NCBI GenBank assembly: GCA_035640715.1
Contig: DASQVO010000471.1
Location: 1 to 5,312 of the forward strand
Direction: 5' to 3'
Origin: DASQVO01 sp035640715
GTDB lineage: Bacteria > Actinomycetota > Actinomycetes > Streptosporangiales > Streptosporangiaceae
DNA: 5,312 bases
A program made the position numbers and the translations under genes. Positions 1-5,009 of this stretch are shown in pieces. Each line of letters begins with the position of its first letter. Within the stretch, counting starts at the first letter, position 1. The notes under the pieces were generated by a model. It was not told the DNA's origin. It did not search any database and saw nothing but the letters and a program-made list of their open reading frames with translations.

Positions 1-417
1 CCGCTGGCCGCTGAGCCGATCCGGCTGGTCTGCCGCCCGGACCACCCGCTGGCCGGGCGCACGTCGGTCGCGATCAGTTCGCTGGGGAAGGAGGGGTTCG
101 TCGATTTCCCGGTGGGGTTCGGCTCCCGGGCGTCGGTTGACGTGGAGTTCGCCCGGGCCGGCGTCGAGCACCTGGTCAAAGTCGAGGTACCGGACCTGAC
201 CACCCTGGTTGAACTGACCCGTGCCGGGATTGGCCTGGCGACCCTGCCCTTGTCGCTGCTCATGGGCCAGGGCCGCCTTGCGGTAGTGGACCTGGAGCCA
301 GCGCCGTCCTTCGAGGTCGCCCTCGCGCTGCCCTCAGGCCGGCCGCTGAAGGCAGCGACGCAGGCGTTCCTCGATCTGGTAGCCGAGATGTGCCCGGGCA
401 CGAGCCTCGGCCGCTAG
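1..417 (+). CDS. LysR-family transcriptional regulator, C-terminal part (5' end outside window)
   Basis: The reading frame is open from base 1 and gives 138 residues before the TAG at 415-417. What is visible is the distal effector-binding (periplasmic-binding-like) half of a LysR-type regulator. An RPDHPLAGR segment near residues 12-20 is the familiar 'PxxHPLA' stretch, followed by a GFVDFPVGFGSR segment and by VELTRAGIGLATLP (about residues 69-82), the typical 'V..G.G.a.LP' signature of the family. The N-terminal winged helix-turn-helix would lie upstream of the window. Such regulators bind DNA as tetramers and respond to a small-molecule inducer, often of a nearby catabolic gene. Here the nearest gene, a converging aldehyde dehydrogenase ending 8 bp away, is a wreck, so the regulator may have lost that target. 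The family is secure; the inducer is unknown. An internal ATG at 112 is not a start, because homology continues upstream of it. Confidence 0.88.
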   Translation, partial: PLAAEPIRLVCRPDHPLAGRTSVAISSLGKEGFVDFPVGFGSRASVDVEFARAGVEHLVKVEVPDLTTLVELTRAGIGLATLPLSLLMGQGRLAVVDLEPAPSFEVALALPSGRPLKAATQAFLDLVAEMCPGTSLGR

Positions 418-424
418 CGCGTCC

Positions 425-968
425 TCAGACAGTCCCCGGGTGCAGGGCGATGTGCTTGTACTCGAGGAAGTCCTCAAGCGCGGCGAGCCGTTCAGCCTGC
501 CCTGGCCGCTCTCCTTGTAGCCGCCTTCCTCGAACTCGTCGTACACCTTCGCCCAGTCGTTGACCCAGACGGTGCCGGCCTGCAGTTCCCGGGCGACGCG
601 CAGCGGCTGGTCCACGTCGCGGCTCCAGACGCTCGCCGCCAGTCCGTACTTACTGTCGTTGGTGAGGGCGATCGCCTCGGCCTCGGTGTCGAACACTTGC
701 ATGGTCAGGACCGGACCGAATACCTCCTCCTGGACGATGGACAGGCTGTTATCGTCCACTTCCCCGCTCACCTCCATGAACAGCCGGTTGATCTGCGCTG
801 TCTGCTCGGGCATCTTCACCACGGCGGTGCATCCGGCGGCCAGCGCCGGGGCCAGCGACCGGATGGTCAGGACGACCGGTGAGTTCCAGGGGGTGATGAC
901 CCCGGCCACGCCCATGGGCTCCCGCAGGACCAGCGAGACACGCCCCGGCAGTACCTCCGCTGCCCGGC
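425..968 (-). pseudogene. Aldehyde dehydrogenase remnant: 5' truncated, internal deletion, 3' frameshift
   Basis: On the minus strand this reads as NAD(P)-dependent aldehyde dehydrogenase in two joined pieces. The first (about 968-770) carries LREPMGVAGVITPWNSP and VVKMPEQTA, which are the PWN motif and cofactor-binding lysine region of the Rossmann domain. After FMEV the sequence jumps (about 757-775) to VDDNSLSIVQEEVFGPVL, YGLAASVWSRD, GTVWVNDW and GGYKESGQGRLNG, all from the C-terminal third of the family. The segments that should lie between, with FTGS, ELGGK and the catalytic GQxC cysteine and glutamate, are absent; in a ~480-residue family this is a loss of very roughly 200 residues. 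Near 480 one base is missing (GGCTCGCC where GGCCTCGCC would keep frame). Restoring it gives LAALEDFLEYKHIALHPG and a stop at 425-427, a normal family ending. The first ~130 residues are also gone. The protein cannot be active. Confidence 0.85.
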
Positions 969-1376
969 CAAGCCGGTCATGATGGCCCCGGCCAGCGCCG
1001 TGGCGGTCGCCGCTCCCTCGGCGAACGCCGCCAGCAGCTTCTCGGGGTACCAGGCCGGGTCGTACAGGTTGGGGAACGGGCCGATCGGCCCGAGGTTGGC
1101 GTACCGCGACACCAGCATCATGGCCAGCGCGCTGGCCGCGACCGCCAATCCGGCCAGGTAGCAGACCCGGCGTCCGGTGGCGATGACGGCGGCCGCGACC
1201 AGCAGCGCCGCCGCAGCCTCGGCCCGGAACAGCACACCCTCGTTGATCGCCCCGCCACCTTCGGCATAAAGGTGGGCCAGGTCCAGGTGAACATAGGCGT
1301 CGATGGCCAGGCCGGCCGCGGTGACGATCCGCGCTGTCCACAGCACCCCGTACCGCGCCACTTGCCGCCGGGTCAT
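867..1376 (-). CDS. Four-helix integral membrane protein of the sigma operon, with a foreign C-terminal tail
   Basis: This frame encodes 169 residues, of which about the first 140 look native. It starts with ATG at 1376-1374, overlapping the anti-sigma stop by 4 bp (ATGA), so it is probably translationally coupled as the third gene of the operon. Hydrophobic stretches lie at about residues 15-33 (followed by DAYVHLDLA), 53-67, 72-90 and 116-137, giving four predicted membrane helices. A polar loop, RYANLGPIGPFPNLYDPAWYPEK in outline, lies between the third and fourth. I have the impression of a common small actinobacterial membrane family with a YVHLDLA motif but no assigned function. From about residue 141 the codons come from the aldehyde dehydrogenase remnant read in the wrong frame, so the native stop is lost and about 29 random residues are appended. 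All four helices remain, so a product could still be inserted in the membrane. Confidence 0.7.
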   Translation of the reverse strand: MTRRQVARYGVLWTARIVTAAGLAIDAYVHLDLAHLYAEGGGAINEGVLFRAEAAAALLVAAAVIATGRRVCYLAGLAVAASALAMMLVSRYANLGPIGPFPNLYDPAWYPEKLLAAFAEGAATATALAGAIMTGLAGQRRYCRGVSRWSCGSPWAWPGSSPPGTHRSS

Positions 1377-2035
1377 CGCGTGGCTCCCTGGCCATCTCGT
1401 GCGGGCTGCTTGCCCGCGCTGATTGTCACCAGATTCCTGGTCGCCGTGGTCACCTGGAGGCTGGCGATGCCGGACGGCAGCCAGGAGGCACTAGCGGGGA
1501 TGCTCACCGGGCCGTTCTGCCAGTCATTCCAGGCACCGCTGACCTCAGCCCGGCCGGCCCGGGAGCGAACGACCAGGTGGCACTCCACGTTCTGCGGGAG
1601 ACCGCGGACCTGCAGCTGGATACTCGTTCCCCAAGACGTAGCCGTGAGGGTCGCCGTCGCACTGACGTGCGTGGCCGGGTTCGCCCCGGCGAACGTCAGG
1701 GCAGCCGCATGCTGCCCGCCGGCGCTGGAAGAGAGCCAGAACCCGCCGCCCGCGGCCGCCGCGAGACAGGCGGCCGCACCCACGGCCCATCGCAATCGGG
1801 CGCCGCCGTGCGGTAGTGTCCGCGCTGGCGGGGTGGCTTGACGGCCTGGCGCCCGGGCGGGTTCGCGCATGTGCTCCGGGATGCCCGCGAGCAGGCCAGG
1901 CAGCGGCGCCAGCCGCCTCAGCTCTGCCTGACATGCCGGGCAGGACGGCAGATGGGCCTCCAGCCGCTGCCGTTCCGCGCTATCGGCCGCGCCCAGCACG
2001 TAGACACCAAGTGACATCATGATCGGGCAGTTCAT
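1373..2035 (-). CDS. Anti-sigma factor with N-terminal HisCys2 zinc motif and one membrane helix
   Basis: This is an intact 220-residue protein. The N-terminal cytoplasmic domain carries the zinc-anti-sigma signature H28-x3-C32-x2-C35 (HLPSCPAC), with Cys3 as a possible fourth ligand and an MSLGVYVLGA helix typical of actinobacterial family members. A proline/arginine-rich linker leads to a single membrane span at about residues 83-101 (W83 to L101). The remaining ~115 residues form an extracytoplasmic domain (ALTFAGANPATHVSATATL, then a WGTSIQLQVRGLP stretch) of the kind that senses an envelope signal. By family, it would hold the ECF sigma factor encoded just upstream at the membrane until the signal arrives. 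The ATG at 2035 overlaps the sigma stop by 4 bp, and its own stop overlaps the membrane-protein start by 4 bp. No defect is seen in this gene, in contrast to both neighbours. Confidence 0.9.
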   Translation of the reverse strand: MNCPIMMSLGVYVLGAADSAERQRLEAHLPSCPACQAELRRLAPLPGLLAGIPEHMREPARAPGRQATPPARTLPHGGARLRWAVGAAACLAAAAGGGFWLSSSAGGQHAAALTFAGANPATHVSATATLTATSWGTSIQLQVRGLPQNVECHLVVRSRAGRAEVSGAWNDWQNGPVSIPASASWLPSGIASLQVTTATRNLVTISAGKQPARDGQGATR

Positions 2036-2475
2036 GGCCGGGTGACCCCTTGCTTTTCCAGCGCCGTGCGCAGCGCTCGCAACGCGTAGAAGCAGCGCGA
2101 CCGCACGGTGCCCTCCGGAATGCCCAGCAACTCCGCCGCCTCAGCCACCGTCCTGCGGTGATAGAACAGCTCCGTGATCACGGCCCGGTGAACAGGGCGG
2201 AGCGAGCTGAGGGCGGCGCCCAGCAACCAGGCATCGGATATCCGGTCCACACCGTCGTCGGTGTGCGGCAGCGTGTTCTCATCGAGCGGCACTTCCCGGG
2301 GCCGGGCGCGCCGTCGGCGGTGGTAGGCGGAGATGGCGATGTTGCGGGCCACCGCGTGCAGCCACGATCTAGCCTGCTCGGGCTTCAGCTCGGTTGAATG
2401 CTGCCAGCCCCGGAGCATGGTTTCCTGCACGACATCTTCCGCCGCCTGCATATCCCCGTTGACCAAGGGCAGCAC
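2032..2475 (-). CDS. ECF sigma factor (sigma-70 group 4), N-terminus displaced by a frameshift
   Basis: From the in-frame GTG at 2475 the frame gives 147 residues. Region 2 is seen in AAEDVVQETMLRGWQH (about 11-26) and ARSWLHAVARNIAISAYHRRRR (about 35-56), which cover core binding and -10 recognition. Region 4 is seen in LRPVHRAVITELF and the helix-turn-helix VAEAAELLGIPEGTVRSR (about 110-127), which reads the -35 element. A TGA lies four codons upstream of this GTG, yet the first residues start mid-helix in region 2. The missing helix is present in the neighbouring frame (2480-2545). Removing one T from the T4 run at 2477-2480 joins them into a normal ~170-residue ECF factor. As written, the product would lack the first helix of region 2. 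The anti-sigma gene follows with an ATGA overlap. Overall it resembles the SigL-like group; that assignment is from pattern only. Confidence 0.85.
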   Translation of the reverse strand: MLPLVNGDMQAAEDVVQETMLRGWQHSTELKPEQARSWLHAVARNIAISAYHRRRRARPREVPLDENTLPHTDDGVDRISDAWLLGAALSSLRPVHRAVITELFYHRRTVAEAAELLGIPEGTVRSRCFYALRALRTALEKQGVTRP

Positions 2476-2545
2476 GAAAACCGATCAGCGGCGCGCGGTG
2501 AGGACCCAGCCAGGCATCCGTCTCCTCGCATCTCGAAATCGCCAT
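2476..2545 (-). pseudogene. Out-of-frame 5' end of the ECF sigma gene
   Basis: ATG at 2545-2543 opens a frame reading MAISRCEETDAWLGPHRAPL, then IG. The 'W..HR.PL..FVL.LV.GD' pattern is how region 2 begins in this type of ECF factor. It runs into the main sigma frame only if one T is removed from the four-T run at 2477-2480 (GGTTTTCGTG to GGTTTCGTG), which gives ...PLIGF-VLPLVNGD. No ribosome-binding site precedes the ATG. The promoter just upstream would instead place the transcript start at the ATG itself, which supports this as the original start. It could be a real mutation or an assembly/sequencing error. Confidence 0.65.
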
Positions 2546-2551
2546 GACACT

Positions 2552-2579
2552 GATACGCCGAACGGTGCCCGAGCGTTCA
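2552..2579 (-). promoter_or_regulatory. ECF-type promoter of the sigma/anti-sigma operon
   Basis: Read on the minus strand, a -35 box TGAACG (2579-2574) is followed by 16 bp and a -10 box CGTATC (2557-2552). TGAAC with CGT at 16-17 bp is the classic ECF promoter layout, close to the SigL-type pattern as I recall it. The ATG of the reconstructed sigma gene lies 6 bp beyond the -10, so the transcript would start at or beside that ATG (leaderless), in line with the lack of a Shine-Dalgarno site. This implies autoregulation of the operon by its own sigma factor. Confidence 0.55.
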
Positions 2580-2716
2580 TTTTGATCTTCAAGTCCGAGA
2601 ACCGCGGGACCGCTCGCCGTATCGGCCCAGTCCTGTCATCGCGCTGACAATCGGCGGCATGAGCGGTTCCGCCCGGACTTCACTTGTCATAGCGGAACGA
2701 TGACGGAGGTGGTGCC

Positions 2717-3070
2717 GTGCTGCGTGCGGTGTGGAACGGGGTGGTGCTGGCGGAGGCGCCGCGTACCATCCGGCTGGAGGGCAATCACTACTTCCCGCCC
2801 GGCTCGCTGAACCGCGAGTACTTCACGGCCAGCCGCACCAGGTCGGTGTGCCCATGGAAGGGCCTGGCCAGCTATTACACAGTGGTCGTGGACGGGCAGG
2901 CCAATCCGGATGCCGCCTGGTATTACCCGCATCCCAGCCCGCTGGCTCGCCGGATCAAAGATCACGTGGCGTTCTGGAACGGGGTACGCGTCGAGGGAGA
3001 ACCCGAACCGGAACGGGGCAATGGGCGGTCCGGCAGCTGGTGGCGCAGGCTCATCGGTCACCGCTCCTGA
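2717..3070 (+). CDS. DUF427 domain-containing protein
   Basis: This is a complete 117-residue protein of the DUF427 family (Pfam PF04248). The recognisable blocks are, in order, VWNGVVLAEAPRT (5-17), EGNHYFPPGS (21-30), CPWKG (45-49), ASYYTVVVDG (51-60), NPDAAWYYP (63-71) and KDHVAFWNGV (81-90). The domain fills residues 1-92; the last 25 residues are a polar tail rich in Glu, Gly and Arg. The start is GTG at 2717, set by GGAGG at 2705-2709 with 7 bp spacing. An ATG at 2700 is in another frame. The family is small, soluble and beta-rich; its biochemical role is not settled, so none is assigned. The gene is divergent from the ECF sigma operon across a ~170-bp intergenic region, which leaves open whether the two share control. 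The gene looks intact. Confidence 0.92.
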   Translation: MLRAVWNGVVLAEAPRTIRLEGNHYFPPGSLNREYFTASRTRSVCPWKGLASYYTVVVDGQANPDAAWYYPHPSPLARRIKDHVAFWNGVRVEGEPEPERGNGRSGSWWRRLIGHRS

Positions 3071-3076
3071 ACCGCC

Positions 3077-3104
3077 GAGCCGCCTCTGTGCCGCGGCTCA
3101 GAGG
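3077..3104. terminator. Two overlapping hairpins between converging gene ends
   Basis: GAGCCGC (3077-3083) can pair with GCGGCTC (3093-3099), a 7-bp stem with a 9-nt loop. Alternatively, CCTCTG (3083-3088) can pair with CAGAGG (3099-3104). The two stems exclude one another. They sit 7 bp after the DUF427 stop and cover the stop codon of the converging oxidoreductase remnant, a position suited to a two-way terminator. There is no U-tract, so intrinsic termination is uncertain. Confidence 0.35.
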
Positions 3105-3220
3105 TCCGGGTGTGCCCGCGCGGGCTGGGCGGTGCGGCCGCCGTAGCTGCCGAAGAACTGGGCGGCGGCCTGCTGGACGGCCAGTGACCAGGTGGGGTAG
3201 GCGTGGGTTGCCTGGGCGAG
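3098..3220 (-). pseudogene. C-terminal scrap of a flavin disulfide-oxidoreductase-like gene
   Basis: On the minus strand these bases read LAQATHAYPTWSLAVQQAAA, then QFFGSYGG and a short basic tail, with a TGA at 3100-3098. 'H.YPT.S..vq.Aa..f' is the dimer-interface ending of pyridine-nucleotide disulfide oxidoreductases (mercuric reductase, mycothione/dihydrolipoamide reductase relatives), where the His often acts in catalysis. Directly upstream the frame becomes QAHRPGR, and no FAD- or NAD-binding motif (GxGxxG) or redox CxxxxC appears anywhere further up. A GKLIGPAA phrase in the neighbouring frame (about 3225-3250) may be another displaced scrap of the same domain, but this is weak. The rest of the gene has been deleted. 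The family is inferred from about 30 residues only. Confidence 0.5.
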
Positions 3221-3656
3221 GCGGCCGGGCCGATGAGCTTGCCCGCCAGGGCGCCGAAGAGGCAGCCGCTCAGGCAGTCGGCAACGAATGGGGCCCTGGC
3301 GCCAGCGACATCTACGGGAGGCTTCTCAGCCGGGCTACGGATGAGCCCGGAGAAAGGGACTCCAGCTGAGTGCTGCTGGTGCGCTCTGGTTGTGCTGCGG
3401 GACATGGGGACCCGCCTCAATGGTCCGGTGCGCTGGCTCCTGTTCCCGGGCCGGAAAGACCTGAGGACAGCCAGCCGCGTCACCAACCTCTCCGGCAGAA
3501 CAGGGGTCGCCGTTGAGGTTATTGACGCCGATCAGTCTCGCGTTGGTTTCACCGAGTGCGGGATTCCTCGCTGGAGGAGTTCAGCCGGTCCAGGAGCTCA
3601 GTTAGATCCTGTCGGGCGACGTGTGCCGGGCGGTGATCGTGCGGAACTGGGCCACC
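3221..3656. other. Region without a recognisable gene (~435 bp)
   Basis: Both strands have open frames here, as expected at this GC content, but none shows a family motif, a credible ribosome-binding site with a start, or a domain I recognise. The plus-strand frame through 3402-3600 (a segment beginning MGTRLNGPVRWLLFPGR) and the minus-strand frame through 3220-3486 were read fully and left unassigned. The stretch lies between a gene scrap and small unknown genes, so decayed coding DNA is the simplest reading. A TTGACG at 3528 has no convincing -10 partner. Confidence 0.4.
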
Positions 3657-3755
3657 ATGACCAGGTCAGTGGCGGGACTGGCGGCGGCAGCGGCCATGGG
3701 ACCGGCGAAGTGCGGCCAGGCCCGCCGGCTCCAGCCATGCCTGAGGAGGCAGTGA
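3657..3755 (+). CDS. Possible 32-residue ORF overlapping the next gene start
   Basis: ATG at 3657 gives MTRSVAGLAAAAAMG, then a Cys/Arg/Gln-rich remainder (two Cys, at about 19 and 28). It ends at TGA 3753-3755, whose A is the first base of the next gene's ATG. The same frame is open upstream to a TAG at 3603, so GTG starts at 3621, 3633 or 3639 are possible. No strong ribosome-binding site precedes any of them. The TGATG overlap with the following gene is the main reason to list it; chance is a real alternative. No family is recognised. Confidence 0.25.
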   Translation: MTRSVAGLAAAAAMGPAKCGQARRLQPCLRRQ

Positions 3756-3913
3756 TGGCGCGCACGAGCACGCGGAGACGCAAAGGCTGCGGACTTTGCA
3801 AGCCGTGGAAGCACGCTGGCCACGGTGACTCGTTCCGGCAACCGCCGCGGGCGCAGAGGCAGTATGGAAGCAGTCGGCGATGGAATCGTCACGACCTGCC
3901 GGGGAACGAGTGA
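3755..3913 (+). CDS. Small basic CxxC protein of unknown function (52 aa)
   Basis: ATG at 3755 is preceded by GGAGG (3745-3749) at 5 bp, a good ribosome-binding site that argues against the in-frame ATG at 3737. The product is 52 residues and strongly basic. It opens with a poly-basic stretch (MARTSTRRRKG), then GCGLCKPWKHAGHGD with C12-x2-C15-x4-H20-x2-H23, followed by an Arg-rich tail that ends RRWNRHDLPGNE. Two Cys and two His at this spacing could bind one zinc ion, as in a knuckle, and with the basic ends this would suit nucleic-acid or ribosome contact; both are inferences. I have the impression that short 'CxLCKPxKHxGxG' proteins recur in actinobacteria as conserved hypotheticals, but cannot name a family. 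The TGA shares its A with the ATG of the next gene (TGATG), so the pair is very likely co-translated. Confidence 0.65.
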   Translation: MARTSTRRRKGCGLCKPWKHAGHGDSFRQPPRAQRQYGSSRRWNRHDLPGNE

Positions 3914-4149
3914 TGGCTCGCTTGCTGCGCCACGCCAGGGAACGCCCCGTCGATGAAGCGCACGACGACGAGTTGCGCCGCGACGCTGCGGTGACGCGGC
4001 GACACCAGCGCCACCACGAGAAGCATAAGTTCCGCCGCGAAATCGCGGGCCACCTCGCCTGGGAATCGCCTCGGAGAACTCGGCCCGTGCCCGATGCCGA
4101 ACTTGGCCACTACGCACATGCTCTGGCACCGAAGACGCGCACGAGGTGA
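3913..4149 (+). CDS. Small His/Arg-rich protein of unknown function (78 aa)
   Basis: The start at ATG 3913 overlaps the stop of the CxxC gene by one base (TGATG). An in-frame ATG at 3880 would lie inside the preceding gene and lacks a ribosome-binding site. The 78 residues include nine His and about twenty Arg/Lys. The most marked stretch is TRRHQRHHEKHKFRRE at about 28-43, probably helical and possibly metal- or nucleic-acid-binding. There is no signal peptide or membrane span and no recognised domain. Codon-position bias favours this frame only mildly, and an equally open minus-strand frame covers the same bases. The call rests mainly on coupling to the better supported gene before it. Confidence 0.5.
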   Translation: MARLLRHARERPVDEAHDDELRRDAAVTRRHQRHHEKHKFRREIAGHLAWESPRRTRPVPDAELGHYAHALAPKTRTR

Positions 4150-4246
4150 TTCAGGCATCGAACATGGCCTTATCCTGTCGGCCTGAAAGACCGCGACTTG
4201 TCCTTGCCATGCGACTGGATGACCATCGCCGTCGTCAATGACGCTG

Positions 4247-4561
4247 CTATTGGGAACCTAATTGCCGGAGACGCCTTGAGTTGTCGGCTGGCCTGAGCTC
4301 GGCTTGGTCTTTGAGAGCGACGCGACGGCCGGTCTCGTGCCGGTAGTTCACGAGGCCTTTCCACCGGCCATCTGCCCCTCGCTGCCATTCCAGCAGGAAT
4401 CCGTCTACCCATGTCCCGCCCGACCGGACCTGGCATGGCTTCGCTCCCGGAGGGACGTTCTCTGGGAAGCAGTGGAAGCATTCACCGAGCCCGGCAGACA
4501 TGGCAACTGACAGCGGGACAGGCTCTGCAGGGTGGGTCTCATGGCCGTAACGCTCAGCCAT
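4247..4561 (-). CDS. Conserved-looking hypothetical protein (104 aa)
   Basis: ATG at 4561 is preceded on the minus strand by GAGGG with 7 bp spacing, so it is preferred over the in-frame ATGs at 4633 and 4654 and the TTG at 4663. The product has 104 residues: an N-terminal MAERYGHETHPAEPVPLSVA stretch, a central ECFHCFPENVPPG with a C28-x2-C31 pair, and a Trp-rich beta-like segment, TWVDGFLLEWQRGADGRWKG then LVNYR (about 50-73). This is followed by ALKDQAELRP. The alternation of Trp and hydrophobic residues around Gly turns suggests a small beta barrel; this is an inference. It resembles actinobacterial proteins with a 'W.dGfLleWrr..dGrW.GLV.Y' pattern, which carry no function that I know. 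The stop is TAG at 4249-4247. The frame shows clear protein character unlike the flanking DNA. Confidence 0.65.
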   Translation of the reverse strand: MAERYGHETHPAEPVPLSVAMSAGLGECFHCFPENVPPGAKPCQVRSGGTWVDGFLLEWQRGADGRWKGLVNYRHETGRRVALKDQAELRPADNSRRLRQLGSQ

Positions 4562-4691
4562 GCGATGTCCCTCGAGCAGCGCTTGGCAGGTCGGCTTGCG
4601 GTGGTACGCGCTGCCAGCAGGCTGCGTGAGCATGCCACCGGCGGAGACGACCATGCCCGGCAATTTCTGGCTGAATGGCCGGACTGATCAT
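4554..4691 (-). CDS. Possible 45-residue ORF overlapping the 104-aa gene
   Basis: ATG at 4691-4689 opens MISPAIQPEIAGHGRLRRWH, then an Ala/His/Arg-rich remainder, ending at TGA 4556-4554. The stop overlaps the downstream start by 8 bp (ATGGCTGA), a coupling geometry often seen in actinobacterial operons. It also explains why the downstream ribosome-binding site lies inside coding sequence. No ribosome-binding site was found for this ORF itself, and no family is recognised. The overlap could be chance. Confidence 0.25.
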   Translation of the reverse strand: MISPAIQPEIAGHGRLRRWHAHAACWQRVPPQADLPSAARGTSHG

Positions 4692-4760
4692 GACCCGATG
4701 GCGGGCGCACCCGTGTGCGCTCTTGCTTGCCTAGCTCGACTTGATGTGCGACACGCGACT

Positions 4761-4986
4761 TTAGTCCGAAGTTACTTGGCGACGGTACGCCACCCACGGT
4801 GCTGACCTGGGCCTTCGCGTGCTCCAACGTCATGTCTTCTGGCTACATGGGCTGACCAGCGCAAACTCCCATCATCGTAGCCGGTCATGGTCGGGAATCT
4901 TCTGTGCAGAAAAACCTTGCCCTCTTCGATGTTCTCGCAGGTCAGGGCAGGAATATCTACACACAGTGACGGTAACTTCGGGCTAA
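4761..4986. repeat. Symmetric two-block inverted repeat, MITE-like (226 bp)
   Basis: TTAGTCCGAAGTTAC (4761-4775) is the reverse complement of GTAACTTCGGGCTAA (4972-4986) at 14 of 15 positions. Exactly 26 bp inside each arm, CTGACCTG (4802-4809) pairs perfectly with CAGGTCAG (4938-4945). Both pairs share one centre (coordinate sums are 9747), so the whole is mirror-symmetric in spacing, although the 26-bp connectors do not match. In the interior, GGCTACATGGG (4841-4851) can pair with CCCAT (4868-4872) and GTAGCC (4877-4882), with a 4-nt bulge. The outer arms are bounded by TA on both sides (T-TA-G ... C-TA-A), as in TA-targeting IS630/mariner-type elements. A small non-autonomous element, or paired protein-binding sites, are both possible. 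No transposase remnant is seen inside. Confidence 0.45.
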
Positions 4987-5009
4987 GGAGTGCGCCTGAT
5001 GGGCGGCCG

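Noticed and set aside
334..1395. Single 353-residue minus-strand ORF
   Set aside because: It is a composite: out-of-frame membrane-protein sequence, then the dehydrogenase remnant, then a frameshifted tail and antisense of the LysR gene. It is not one protein.
2694..2719. GGAAC-N17-CGTG as an ECF promoter for DUF427
   Set aside because: The putative -10 overlaps the GTG start codon, so a transcript from it could not encode the protein from that start.
2731..3369. 212-codon plus-strand ORF overlapping DUF427
   Set aside because: It is a shadow frame of the DUF427 gene and of the antisense of the oxidoreductase tail, with Arg/Gly-rich low-information translation.
3203..3913. Long plus-strand frame (236 codons) ending with the CxxC peptide
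   Set aside because: Only the last 52 codons, after the GGAGG site at 3745, look like protein; the upstream part has no start signal and no family character.
4900..4911. TTCTG-TG-CAGAA palindrome as a terminator or operator
   Set aside because: A 5-bp stem with a 2-nt gap is too short and follows no gene end; chance is likely.
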